This document shows positions 34,884-45,771 of a stretch of DNA of 64,000 nt, one piece after another. Under the pieces are notes generated by a model. That model did no database searches. It saw only the letters and a list, made by a program, of their open reading frames with translations, and was not told the origin of the DNA. The position numbers and the translations under genes were made by a program. The DNA lies in the NCBI GenBank assembly GCA_016182795.1, contig JACPFW010000003.1:26254-90253 (forward strand), written 5' to 3'. The stretch is from Gemmatimonadota bacterium. GTDB taxonomy: Bacteria; Gemmatimonadota; Gemmatimonadetes; Gemmatimonadales; Gemmatimonadaceae. Position 1 is the stretch's first letter; every line of letters starts with the position of its first letter.

Positions 34884-34971
34884 TTCACGTCCGGCAATGC
34901 GTTCGCCAACGCTTGCGGCGCGCGGACACCGTGGCGAGGTTGAGCGCGACCTCTCACCACCGGGCCCTCTC

Positions 34972-37413
34972 ATGATAGCCTCCCGTTCCCTCGCCGCCGT
35001 CGCACTGGCCGCGGCGCTGACCGCGACGATCCTGCCGGCGCAGCAGACGCCCTCCGCCAGCATCGCCGGGCGAACCGCCGGACTCGACAAGCGCGACGGG
35101 TTCATCCCCGTCTACCTCAACGACCGCACAGGCGCCGTCTGGCTGGAACTCCCGGCCGACTCCACGCGCCTGCTCTTCATGACGACGCTCGCCACCGGGC
35201 TGGGCTCCAACGCGCTCGGCCTCGACCGCGGGTCGGGTGGCGGCGTGCGCGTGGCCCGCTTTGACAAGTCGGGTGAGCGTGTGCTCGTCACGTTCGAAAA
35301 CACCCGCTACCGCTCGAGCGGCGGTGTGGACAACCAGCGCACGGTCGCCGAAGGCTTCGCCAGCAGCACCGTGGCCGCCCTCCCGCTGCTCGCCGAGGAA
35401 GGCGGGCGACTGCTGGTTGATGCCACCGACTTCGTGCTGCGTGACTGGAACGACATCGGCGGCACGCTCACCCGCAATCGCCAGGGCAGCTACGCCGTCG
35501 CCCGCGACCGGTCGCGACCGTACAAGCCGTACACCAAGAGCTTCGCCGACAACACCGAGATCGACATCGCGCTCACGCTCGCCGCCAACGGTGAGCCCGG
35601 CGGGGCGCTCGGGCGCCTCGTCCCTGACGCGCGCGCGCTGAATTTCCGTCAGCACATCACGCTGCTGCGCCTGCCCGACGCCGCGTTCCGTCCGCGCGAG
35701 GCCGATCCGCGCGTCGGCTACTTTGGCGTCTCATTTCACGACTACGCCACGCCGCTGCAGGGCCAGCTCGAGAAGACGTGGGCCTCGCGCCACCGCTTGG
35801 AGCGCGTGAATCCGAACGATCCGAAGAGTCCGATCAAGAACCCCATCGTGTACTACGTCGATCGGGGCATCCCCGAACCGCTGCGCACCGCCACCCTGCA
35901 GGGCGTCGCGTTCTGGACCGAGGCGTTTGACCGTGCCGGCCTCAAGGGCGGTTTCAAGGTTGAGCTGCTCCCCGAGGGCGCGGACCCGATGGACGCGCGC
36001 TACAACGTGGTGCAGTGGATCAACCGCAATGAACGTGGCTGGTCCGTGGGCGGCGCGCTCACCGATCCGCGCACCGGTGAGATGCTCAAGGGGATGGCGC
36101 GCATGGACTCGCACCGGAACCGCACCGACTACAACATCTACGCCGCGTTCATGGGTGCCGACGCCGCGGCGGCCGACACGGCCTTCGTGCTCGCCCGTAT
36201 TCGGCAGGTCAGCGCCCACGAGGTGGGACACACGCTTGGCCTTGGCCACAATTACATCGCCAGCACCTACGAACGCGGCTCGGTGATGGACTACCCGGCC
36301 CCGCGCATTCGCGTGAAGAACGGCGCCATTGATATCAGCGCCGCGTACGATGACGGGCCGGGGCTGTACGATGTGTGGGCCATTCACTGGGGCTACGGCA
36401 TCTTCCCCGCGGCCAGCGAGGCCGACTCGCTCAGGGCGATCGTCGCCGACGGCCTCAAGAAGGGCTACCTGTACCTCAGCGACGGCGACGCGCGCCCCGA
36501 GAGCGCCGCCGATCCGCGCACGAGCCTGTGGGACGACGCGGCGACCGCCGGGGAGTTCCTCACCCATCAGATGAACGCCCGCCGCATTGCGATGCAGCGC
36601 TTCGGCCTGCGCACGATTCGCACCGGCGAGCCGCTGGAGATCCTGCAGGACCGTTTCCCGCTCCTCTATTTCTTCCATCGGTTTGCCATCAATGGCGTCA
36701 CGAAGACGCTCGGCGGGCTCGAGTACGCCAATCCGCTCAAGGGCGACGGCCAGCAGGCGACGCGCATCATCAGCGCCGCGCGCCAGCGTGAGGCCATGCA
36801 GCAGCTGCTGGGCGCGCTCGATCCGCGTGAACTTGCCATCCCCGACACCCTGCTGACGCTGTTCTCGCCGCGCCTTGATGCCGGCGGCAACGTGGAGCTC
36901 ATCGGCCAGCGCACCGACCCCGCGTTCGACGAGCTTGGCGCCGCCCGATCACTCGCGCAGATGATCGTCGATGGCATCCTGCAGCGCGAGCGCGCGGCGC
37001 GCATGGTGCAGTACGCCGCGCGCACGCCCAGCGGTTTCTCCCTGCAGGAGGCGATCGCCACGCTGGTGAAGGGCACCTGGGAGGCCGCGCCGCCGGCGGA
37101 CGGCAAGCTCGCCGCCATCCAACGGGTGACCCAGCGCGCCGTCGCCGATCGCCTGGTGCTGCTCGCCGCCGACAAGGAGGCCTCGCCTGAAGTGCGGGCC
37201 ATCGTCGAGTTCGAGCTGGGCCGCCTGCGCGCCGCCGCCGCCGCGCACGCAACTGCCGCCGTTGGCGATGATGCCAAGGCGCACTGGGCGGCGATCGCGC
37301 AGCTCATCACGCGCTACCAGGAGCATGGCACGGTACCGGAACTCACGCCGGCCCTGCGGCCGCCTCCGGGCGATCCGTTCGGCGACGACTGGCCCGGCCT
37401 GATGCTGCCCTGA
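34972..37413 (+). CDS. Secreted zinc metalloprotease (DUF5117/DUF4953 type)
   Basis: An 813-residue protein with a signal peptide (MIASRSLAAVALAAALTATILPAQQ). An N-terminal DUF5117-like region (RDGFIPVYLNDRTGAVWLEL, FLMTTL-like strands) precedes a metzincin-type catalytic core with HEVGHTLGLGHN near residue 418 and SVMDYPAPR as the downstream Met-turn. A helical DUF5118/DUF4953-type C-terminal part follows. The in-frame start at 34849 is rejected in favour of the ATG that opens the signal peptide. It is likely an outer-surface or periplasmic protease. Confidence 0.88.
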   Translation: MIASRSLAAVALAAALTATILPAQQTPSASIAGRTAGLDKRDGFIPVYLNDRTGAVWLELPADSTRLLFMTTLATGLGSNALGLDRGSGGGVRVARFDKSGERVLVTFENTRYRSSGGVDNQRTVAEGFASSTVAALPLLAEEGGRLLVDATDFVLRDWNDIGGTLTRNRQGSYAVARDRSRPYKPYTKSFADNTEIDIALTLAANGEPGGALGRLVPDARALNFRQHITLLRLPDAAFRPREADPRVGYFGVSFHDYATPLQGQLEKTWASRHRLERVNPNDPKSPIKNPIVYYVDRGIPEPLRTATLQGVAFWTEAFDRAGLKGGFKVELLPEGADPMDARYNVVQWINRNERGWSVGGALTDPRTGEMLKGMARMDSHRNRTDYNIYAAFMGADAAAADTAFVLARIRQVSAHEVGHTLGLGHNYIASTYERGSVMDYPAPRIRVKNGAIDISAAYDDGPGLYDVWAIHWGYGIFPAASEADSLRAIVADGLKKGYLYLSDGDARPESAADPRTSLWDDAATAGEFLTHQMNARRIAMQRFGLRTIRTGEPLEILQDRFPLLYFFHRFAINGVTKTLGGLEYANPLKGDGQQATRIISAARQREAMQQLLGALDPRELAIPDTLLTLFSPRLDAGGNVELIGQRTDPAFDELGAARSLAQMIVDGILQRERAARMVQYAARTPSGFSLQEAIATLVKGTWEAAPPADGKLAAIQRVTQRAVADRLVLLAADKEASPEVRAIVEFELGRLRAAAAAHATAAVGDDAKAHWAAIAQLITRYQEHGTVPELTPALRPPPGDPFGDDWPGLMLP

Positions 37414-37440
37414 AACCGCGAGGGCACGGAGCGTGTAGGG

Positions 37441-37474
37441 AAAGGCGGGGGCGCTAAGCGTCCCCGCCTTTCTT
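37441..37474 (+). terminator. Intrinsic terminator after the metalloprotease
   Basis: AAAGGCGGGG-CGCT-AAGCG-CCCCGCCTTT is a long stem with an A tract before it and TTTCTTCCC after it, a classical layout. It lies 27 bases after the stop at 37413. Confidence 0.75.
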
Positions 37475-37510
37475 CCCTCCATGAGGCAGCCGTTGCGCTC
37501 GCACCACCCA

Positions 37511-38218
37511 ATGAAAACCGTCGCCGTCCTCTCGCTCTGCACGCTCGCCGCGGCGCCGCTCGCCGCGCAATACCGCAACGACCAATCAGAACCCCTTCCG
37601 CGCTCCGTGGCGCTGGGCGGCTCGGTGCACTACGGCGCCCCGCAGGGTGAGTTCGCCAGCAACGTCAACGCCGCCTGGGGCCTCAACGGATTTGTCGGCT
37701 GGCGTCTGGGCCAGTCGCCGCTCTATCTGCGCGCCGATCTGGGCTGGGAGAACTACGGCTGGCGCACGCGGCGCGTCCCGCTCGGCGGCGGTCCGCTCGG
37801 CCTCATCAACGTCGACGTGAGCACGACCAACAACATCTTTAATGGCGGAATCGGCCTGCAGGCCGGCGCGCCGGGGCCGGGTCTTTCACCGTACGCCGGC
37901 GGGTCGATCGGCTTCGCGTCGTTCGTCACGAGTTCGAGCGTCTCGGGCTCCGACCAGTTCTCCGAGTCGTTCGCGTCGTCCACCAACTACAGTGACGGCA
38001 CGTTTGCCAAGACGCTGTTTGGCGGCGTGTACGTACCGCTCACCGGCAACGGACTGTCGCTCGACCTCGGGCTGCGCTATCACTGGAACGGTGAGGCTCG
38101 CTACCTCACCGAACGCGACATCTCGTTCGACAGCAACGACAATCCCGTGCTCTCACCGCGCTTCTCGCGCGCCGACCTGCTCACACTGCAGATCGGCATC
38201 GCCTACCGCCGGCGCTAA
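37511..38218 (+). CDS. Outer membrane beta-barrel protein (OmpW/OmpA-like porin family)
   Basis: A 235-residue protein with a signal peptide (MKTVAVLSLCTLAAAPLAAQ). Alternating amphipathic strands follow (SVALGGSVHYGAP, AAWGLNGFVGWRLG, LYLRADLGWENYGW, NIFNGGIGLQAGAPG, GLSLDLGLRYHW, LLTLQIGIAYRRR), consistent with an eight- to ten-strand barrel. The signal peptide sets the start at 37511 rather than 37481. Specific role unknown. Confidence 0.75.
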   Translation: MKTVAVLSLCTLAAAPLAAQYRNDQSEPLPRSVALGGSVHYGAPQGEFASNVNAAWGLNGFVGWRLGQSPLYLRADLGWENYGWRTRRVPLGGGPLGLINVDVSTTNNIFNGGIGLQAGAPGPGLSPYAGGSIGFASFVTSSSVSGSDQFSESFASSTNYSDGTFAKTLFGGVYVPLTGNGLSLDLGLRYHWNGEARYLTERDISFDSNDNPVLSPRFSRADLLTLQIGIAYRRR

Positions 38219-38227
38219 GCGCCGCGG

Positions 38228-39904
38228 CTACGCGCCGCCCGGTGCCTTCTGCACCGGGTGGCCGCCCGTGTTGCGCATGGCAATCAGTTCACGGGCGCGC
38301 TTCACCGCCGCCTCGAGCGACGGCACCAGATTGTCCTCGTCGATCTCGTCGAGCAGGTCGCTCTTGCCCAGCGCGATCATCGGCTGCGAATGGACGCCGC
38401 TCAGGATCAACGCCGTCCGGTCTTTGCGCCCCTGCTTCACCAGGTCGCGAATCACGCCCAGCCCCGTGGCGTCGAGCACGTTGACGCGCGCGACGTGCAG
38501 GATCAGCACCTTGGGCGCCCGCTCGATCTCGGCGACGGTGTCGCGGAACTTCTCGGCCGCGCCAAAGAAGAACGGGCCGTCGATCTCATAGATCAGCACG
38601 CCGGGCGGCACGTCAAGCGCGCGCAGGGCGCGATCGTCTTCTTCGTCCGTGAAGGAGCGCACGGTCGTCGCCTCGCCCATCTGCCGGATGAACAGGAACG
38701 ACGCGAGCACCATGCCGACGCCGAGCGCGACGGTAAGGTCCACGAAGACGGTGAGGAAGAACGTCGTGAGCAGCACCGCAATGTCGCCGCGCGGCGCGCT
38801 CAGCAGTCCGCGGAACGTGCGCCACTCGCTCATGTTGTACGCCACGACCATCAGAATGCCGGCCAGTGTGGCCATGGGAATCAGCGACGCCCATTGGCCG
38901 GCGAACAGCGTGATGAGCAGCAGCGTGACCGCGTGCACGAGTCCAGCCACCGGTGTGCGGCCGCCAGCGCGAATGTTGGTGGCGGTGCGTGCAATGGCGC
39001 CCGTCGCCGGAATGCCGCCGAAGAGCGGTGTCACCACGTTGGCGACGCCCTGCGCCACCAACTCCGTGTTCGACCGGTGGCGACTGCCGATCATGCCGTC
39101 GGCGACCACCGCCGAGAGCAGCGACTCGATGCCGCCGAGCGCGGCAATCGCGAACGCGGCACCTACCAGCGACAGCATGGTGTGGATCGTCACCGACGGG
39201 AACTGCGGGGCGGGGAATGACGCGTCGATCACGCCGAACCGGCTGCCGATCGTCGTGACATCGAGATGCAGGAGATGCGCCGCGCCGGTGGTGAGGATCA
39301 GCGCGATGAACGGCGACGGCACCTTGGTGGTGATTCGGTGCGCCGTCTGCACGATGATGACGGTCGAGAGCGCCAGGATCACCGACGCGGTGTCCGCCGT
39401 GCCGGCGTGCTCGGCGAGCGCCTCGATCTTGCTCACGAACTCAGCCGGCACCGACTCGAGCGCGAGTCCGAAGAAGTCGCGCAGCTGCCCGCTGGCGATC
39501 ACCACCGCAATGCCGCTCGTGAAGCCGACCGTCACCGGATGGGGGATGTACTTGATGACGCCGCCCATCTTGGCGAGCCCCAGCGCGATCAGGATCACGC
39601 CGGCCATCATCGTGGCGACGGTCAACCCGCCCACGCCGTGCTGCTGCACGATGCCGTAGACGATGACAATGAACGCCCCCGTCGGTCCGCCAATCTGCAC
39701 GCGCGAACCGCCTAGTGCCGAGATCAGAAAGCCGGCGATGATGGCGGTGTAGAGTCCCGCCTGCGGGCCAACTCCGCTGGCGATGGCGAAGGCAATGGCC
39801 AGCGGAAGCGCCACAATGCCGACAATCACGCCGGCGGCGACGTCCCGTGTGAACTGCGTGCGGTCGTAGCCGCGGAGAGTGGTGACAAGCTTGGGGAGAA
39901 TCAT
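38228..39904 (-). CDS. SulP family anion transporter with STAS domain
   Basis: A 558-residue inner membrane protein. The SLC26/SulP transmembrane part (~1-400) shows RDVAAGVIVGIVALPLAIAFAIASGVGPQAGLYTAI and GSRVQIGGPTGAFIVIV. The C-terminal STAS domain (~420-540) shows VLIYEIDGPFFFGAAEKF and KVLILHVARVNVLDATGLGVI. Members carry sulfate, bicarbonate or dicarboxylates; the substrate cannot be read. The TTG just before the ATG is ignored. It shares one base with the stop of arfB (TGATG). Confidence 0.92.
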   Translation of the reverse strand: MILPKLVTTLRGYDRTQFTRDVAAGVIVGIVALPLAIAFAIASGVGPQAGLYTAIIAGFLISALGGSRVQIGGPTGAFIVIVYGIVQQHGVGGLTVATMMAGVILIALGLAKMGGVIKYIPHPVTVGFTSGIAVVIASGQLRDFFGLALESVPAEFVSKIEALAEHAGTADTASVILALSTVIIVQTAHRITTKVPSPFIALILTTGAAHLLHLDVTTIGSRFGVIDASFPAPQFPSVTIHTMLSLVGAAFAIAALGGIESLLSAVVADGMIGSRHRSNTELVAQGVANVVTPLFGGIPATGAIARTATNIRAGGRTPVAGLVHAVTLLLITLFAGQWASLIPMATLAGILMVVAYNMSEWRTFRGLLSAPRGDIAVLLTTFFLTVFVDLTVALGVGMVLASFLFIRQMGEATTVRSFTDEEDDRALRALDVPPGVLIYEIDGPFFFGAAEKFRDTVAEIERAPKVLILHVARVNVLDATGLGVIRDLVKQGRKDRTALILSGVHSQPMIALGKSDLLDEIDEDNLVPSLEAAVKRARELIAMRNTGGHPVQKAPGGA

Positions 39905-40338
39905 CAACAGTCGCTATGGTGGCGCCGGTCGCGCTTTCGGGCGCCGGCGATCCGCTTCTGCGTCAGCCGGCGTTCCACCGACGCGCGCGTGGGTTTGGTC
40001 TTCTTGCGCACCCGGGGCACCACAAGGGCGCGGCGGATGAGGGCCGCGAGCCGGGCTTCTGCGAGTTCGCGGTTCTGCCGTTGGCTGCGCGTGTCGCTGG
40101 CTACCACGCGGATCGTTCCGTCCGCATCAAGCCGCGACGCCAGCGCGGCGCGGACGCGTGCCTTCTCGTCGTCCGTCAGGGCGGCGGTCGCCGGCACGTT
40201 CCATGTGATTTCGATGCGCGTCGACGAGGTGTTGACGTGCTGTCCGCCGGGGCCGCCTGCACGCGTGGCCCGTACGCCGAGTTCGGCGCGCGGGATCGCG
40301 ACACGGGCATTCACGTTCAGCGGGTCGTCGGCGGCCAC
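39904..40338 (-). CDS. arfB: Alternative ribosome-rescue factor / peptidyl-tRNA hydrolase ArfB
   Basis: A 144-residue class I release-factor-like protein: VAIPRAELGVRATRAGGPGGQHVNTSSTRIEITW carries the catalytic GGQ. A basic tail (RKKTKPTRASVERRLTQKRI, GARKRDRRHH) is the part that enters the mRNA channel of stalled ribosomes. The frame is open to 40464; I prefer the GTG at 40338 because normal ArfB begins ~12 residues before this helix. No good ribosome site settles it. It is coupled to the SulP gene. Confidence 0.88.
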   Translation of the reverse strand: MAADDPLNVNARVAIPRAELGVRATRAGGPGGQHVNTSSTRIEITWNVPATAALTDDEKARVRAALASRLDADGTIRVVASDTRSQRQNRELAEARLAALIRRALVVPRVRKKTKPTRASVERRLTQKRIAGARKRDRRHHSDC

Positions 40339-40448
40339 GGGAGAGTTCGCCAGTGAAAAAGGTGGGCAGCGTCGCCCAAACACCCAATCTAATAGTGGTG
40401 GCGCCCGGGTTGTCCTTGCATTTTGCGCGGAATTCACCGATGCTCTAG

Positions 40449-40467
40449 CTCTTGCAACCTGCAAGAG
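40449..40467. promoter_or_regulatory. Perfect inverted repeat just upstream of the pilS-like gene
   Basis: CTCTTGCA-ACC-TGCAAGAG: 8-base perfect arms with a 3-base spacer. It ends 17 bases before the kinase ATG, next to its GGGAGG ribosome site. It could be an operator or an mRNA hairpin affecting translation of the kinase. Confidence 0.4.
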
Positions 40468-40484
40468 TCCCCGCCGGGAGGGTG

Positions 40485-42196
40485 ATGCGCGCCAGTTTCT
40501 TCCAAAGTGCCGACGATCGGTTCCGTGGCCTGCTCGACCCGCGACGCGTGGTACGCTGGCTGTATCTCGCGCGCTTCTCGGTCGCTACTGCCATCTATGT
40601 GGCCGCCGTGCTGGTCTGGCAGGACACCTACACGGACAAGGAGAGCACGCTCGTCGCCTCGCTGACGTTCGCCCTCACGATGGTTCTGACGGTGCCGTCG
40701 GCCATCTGGACGGAGGTGCAACGTAAGCCTCCCACGCTCGCGTTCATGTATGGGCAGTTCGTCTTCGATCTGCTGGTCGTGACCTCGGTCGTGCATGTGA
40801 CTGGCGGCGCCGCTTCGGGCTTTGCAGCACTCTACATCCTTATCAACGCCACCGGCGCACTCCTCCTCCCGGCGCGCGGCGCTCTGCTCGTTGCAGGACT
40901 GGGGAGCATGTTCTACGTCGCCGACGTAATCCTGGTGGAGAGTGCCCGCGACGACGCGATGGCGCTCACCGCTAATCAGGAAGTGGCGATCCTGCTGCAG
41001 CTCCTCGTTTTCGTCGGCGTCGCGCTGGGCACGAGCGCCATCGCCGCCCGGCTTCGCGAACGAGGGCAGGGCACCGAGCGCCTTGAAGCCGAGCTGGCCA
41101 GCGCGCGGCTGCGGGCCGCCGACATCCTCGCCAACATTCGCTCCGCCATCGTCACCGTCGACGAGTTTGGACGACTGCAGTACGCCAACCCGATGGCCAG
41201 CGAAGTGCTGGGATTGCCGCTCGGCATCGCCATTGGCCACAGCGTGCTCGGCGATCTCAGCCGCATTGCGCCGGTGGTTGGCAACGCGCTCGACCACGCC
41301 CTGCGCGATCACGTGCACCTGAGCCGCGCCGAGGGCTTCCTCACGCGCGACGGGCATGTCTTCCCGGTGGGCGTCACGACAACGTCCGACGCCGGCGACG
41401 GCGAGCACGTGCCGCGCACCGCTACGGCGATCTTTCAGGACATCAGCGACCAGAAGCGGCTCGAGCAGCTCAATCTCCGCGCCCAACGCCTGGAGGCGGT
41501 GGCCGAGCTCTCGGCCTCCCTCGCCCACGAGATTCGCAATCCGCTGGCGTCAATTCAGAGTGCCGTCGAACAGATGTCGCGGCGCCCCGCCGCCACCGAC
41601 GACGAGCGGACGCTCGGTAACCTGATTGTGCGCGAATCGGGGCGCCTGTCCCGCGTGCTCACGGAGTTCCTCGATTTTGCCCGCGTACGCGTCACCCGCA
41701 TGGAGTCGGTGGACCTCGGCCAGATCGCGCGCGGGGCCGCGGCCCTGGCGCTCGCCCACCCCAACCGCGCCGAGGGTGTGCGGCTTGATGTCGAGGTTGA
41801 TGGCGACACCCTGCCGTTCGTTGGCGACGAGGACCTGCTGCACCGCGCGATCTTCAACCTCGTGCTCAACGCGTTGCAAGCCACGCCCACCGGACGCGGC
41901 GTGCACGTCACGGCGCGCGCCATCGGGCGCCCCGCGCTGCCGTCCGGCGTCAGCTTCGACGGCGGAGCCTTCGAGATCGTCGTCGCCGACGAAGGGCCCG
42001 GCATTCATCCGGAGATTGCCGAACGGCTGTTCGAACCCTTCAGCACGACCAAGCCTGGAGGGACGGGCCTTGGCCTCGCCGTGACCCACCGCGCCATCGA
42101 GGCGCACAAGGGCTACGTGCTCGTTGACACCGACCGCGACGGCACCCGCTTTACGGTGCTGCTGCCGCGCGACACCCGACCCACCGGAGATGCCGA

Positions 42197-42200
<4 letters not shown>
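40485..42200 (+). CDS. pilS: PilS-like membrane sensor histidine kinase
   Basis: A 571-residue protein. Six hydrophobic segments (~25-185) form a membrane sensor like that of PilS, followed by a short coil, a PAS domain (ILANIRSAIVTVDEFGRLQYANP), HisKA with SLAHEIRNPLASIQSAVEQM and HATPase_c with NLVLNALQATP, DEGPGIHPE and GTGLGLAV. GGAGG lies just before the ATG at 40485. It overlaps the sigma-54 activator gene by 4 bases. In known systems PilS senses pilin in the membrane and phosphorylates PilR. Confidence 0.85.
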
Positions 42201-43566
<1,366 letters not shown>

Positions 43567-43570
<4 letters not shown>

Positions 43571-44205
43571 CGGAACCGGCGGCGCGCACGGACGCGCCGC
43601 GGAAGAGTGCGTCACGTTTGGCCCTGCGGCGTCCCGCCTGGCTGGGGGCTGCCGTCGCCGCGGGCGTCGTGCTCGCCTGCGCGATCGCGTCGATCACACC
43701 CGACCCAATCGGCGTCTTCGGGGACGACGGCGTCTACCTGCTGACGGCCAAGGCGCTGGCGGCGGGAGACGGGTATCGATACCTGCACCTGCCCGGAGCG
43801 CCGCCGGCCATTCACTTTCCGCCCATCTTCCCGCTGCTGCTCGCGCTGCTGCTCAAGCTGACGCCGGCTTTTCCGGCGAACGTTGCAGTGTTGAAGCTGC
43901 TCAACCCCGTTTGCCTCGCGATCGGTGTGTTCGGGCTGGTGCGGTTTGCGGAGCGTCGCCTCGATCGGCCGCGTGGTCCCGCGGCTGTCGCGGTGGTCGT
44001 TTGCGCGGTCGCCGCCCCGGTGCTGGTGCTCGCCAACGTGCGGCTCAGCGAGACGCTATTCTTGGCGGTGTTCGTTGGCGGCGTGCTGCTGCCGGTGGCG
44101 GCACTCGTGCTGTGGGCCCGACAACGCCGCCGTGAGGCCATCGTGCTGGCCGTCTGTACCGTGGCGGGCGGCGGCTCGGCGTTCGCGCTGCGAGCGCGCC
44201 CGTGA
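43567..44205 (+). CDS. Truncated GT-C type membrane glycosyltransferase paralogue
   Basis: A 212-residue membrane protein whose residues ~50-120 closely match the N-terminal part of the next gene (GVFGDDGVYLLTAKALAAGD versus GVFQDDGHYMILARAIASGD; PPIFPLLLAL, FPANVAVLKLLN). It stops after about four membrane segments while the neighbour has 511 residues, so it lacks the C-terminal two-thirds of an ArnT/PMT-type enzyme. It overlaps genes on both sides by 4 bases (GTGA), so it is still well placed for translation. It is either a decayed duplicate or an accessory subunit. Confidence 0.65.
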
Positions 44206-45737
44206 ACGACGTCGCGCGCGCGCTTGACCGTCGAACAGCGCTGGCGACCGTAGTCATCGCCCTCCTGCTCGGTCTCTTCGCCATGAACGAGCTGCCGGTG
44301 GGCGTCTTTCAGGATGACGGCCATTACATGATCCTCGCGCGCGCCATCGCCAGCGGCGATGGCTATCGGTACATGAATCTGCCTGGCGCGCCGGCGGCAA
44401 CGCATTTCCCGCCGGGCTATCCGCTGCTCCTGGCGCCGCTGTGGTGGATCGCGCCGCGCTTTCCCGCCAATGTCGCGTACTTCAAGCTCATTAACGTGGC
44501 GCTGCTGCCCATCGTCGCGCTCGCGATCCGCGCCCTCGCGCGTCAGTCGGGCGCCCTCTCCGTGCCCGTGGCCTCCGCCGTCGCGCTGATGAGCGTCGCC
44601 ACCGTGCCGGTGCTCTTCCTCAATAGCCTGCTTTTCTCTGAGACGGCGTTCATGGCCGCCTTCTTCGCGTTGCTCATCGCTGGCGATCGGTTCCTCACCC
44701 GAGACGACGCGGGGTCGGTGCGAACAACTCTCTTGCTCGGCGTGGCAATCGGTGCGCTGGCGCTGCTGCGCACCGTCGGAGTGACGTTGCTGCCGGCGGC
44801 CCTCGCCGTGCTGCTGTGGCGTCGCCGCTGGCGCGACGCCGCATTGCTCTGCGGTGGCGCGCTGGTGTTGCTGCTGCCGTGGCAAATCTGGACGTCGCTG
44901 CATGCGCAGGCCGTGCCGGCCGCGGTGAGCGGTGGCTACGGCGGCTACGGACCGTGGCTCGCCGCCGCGTGGCGCGATGGCGGCGCCGGGTTTGTGCGCG
45001 ATGTCGTGGCCGTCAATCTGCGCGGGCTCTTGTTGCCGCTGATGCTCTTCGGACTCAACGACGCGCCGCCGGTGGTGCGCGCCGCCGCAGTGGCCGCGCT
45101 CCTCGCCCTCGCCGCCCGCGGCGCGTGGCGGGTCTGGCCGCGCGCGCCGCTCACGATTTTGGTCTTCGTACCCTACGGCGCGCTCATCCTGCTCTGGCCG
45201 TTTCCCCCCGATCGGTTCCTCTGGCCGCTGTGGCCCATTGTGCTCATGTTGCTCGTCGCCGGCGGTGCGCCGCTCGCAGTACCAGGCCGCGCGCCGTGGG
45301 CGCGCCGTCTCGCGCCCATCACCCTCGCCGTGCTGGCCGCGTCCCTCGTGGTCTGGAATGCGCGCACGTGGCCGACGCGCAGTTGGGAGACAGGACAGCG
45401 CGGCAACGCGCATATGGGGCTCGCCGTGGCCGCCGTAGCCGCTACCCTGCCGCGCGACGGTCTGGTGGCCGCCGATCAGGATGCCATGGTGCACCTGTAC
45501 GCGGGGCGTCCCGCGGTTCCAATTCTCGCGCTCACGGCCATTCAGCATGTGCGCGAGCGCACCGAGCGCGAACTGGTGGCGCAGGTCGACGGCGTCATCT
45601 CGGCGTATCATCCGCGCTGGCTGCTCGTCGCTGAGCGTGAGTCGCTGCGCGCGGCGCAGGCGCTGGCCCGCAGTGGCCGCCTCAAACTCGTGGCCGCCGA
45701 CACCGCGGGCGTACTAGTGTATGATGTAGTGCGGTAG
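44202..45737 (+). CDS. GT-C type membrane glycosyltransferase (ArnT/PMT-like)
   Basis: A 511-residue protein with ten or more hydrophobic segments. The first extracytoplasmic loop has the GT-C acidic motif (VGVFQDDGHYMILARAIASGDGYRY), followed by FPPGYPLLLAPL and a C-terminal soluble domain (DGLVAADQDAMVHLYAGRP). Such enzymes move sugars from polyprenyl-phosphate donors to lipids or proteins on the periplasmic side. It lies between pilR and a GT2 donor synthase, so pilin or surface glycosylation is an inference. Confidence 0.8.
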   Translation: MNDVARALDRRTALATVVIALLLGLFAMNELPVGVFQDDGHYMILARAIASGDGYRYMNLPGAPAATHFPPGYPLLLAPLWWIAPRFPANVAYFKLINVALLPIVALAIRALARQSGALSVPVASAVALMSVATVPVLFLNSLLFSETAFMAAFFALLIAGDRFLTRDDAGSVRTTLLLGVAIGALALLRTVGVTLLPAALAVLLWRRRWRDAALLCGGALVLLLPWQIWTSLHAQAVPAAVSGGYGGYGPWLAAAWRDGGAGFVRDVVAVNLRGLLLPLMLFGLNDAPPVVRAAAVAALLALAARGAWRVWPRAPLTILVFVPYGALILLWPFPPDRFLWPLWPIVLMLLVAGGAPLAVPGRAPWARRLAPITLAVLAASLVVWNARTWPTRSWETGQRGNAHMGLAVAAVAATLPRDGLVAADQDAMVHLYAGRPAVPILALTAIQHVRERTERELVAQVDGVISAYHPRWLLVAERESLRAAQALARSGRLKLVAADTAGVLVYDVVR

Positions 45738-45771
45738 TGACTGGCCGTCCGTCCCCTGTCATCCGACCTCA

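Noticed and set aside
40395..40435. Possible sigma-54 promoter upstream of the pilS-like gene (GGGTTGTCCTTGCA)
   Set aside because: The GG-to-GC spacing is one base short and the -24 element lacks TGGCAC, unlike the good match before pilA.
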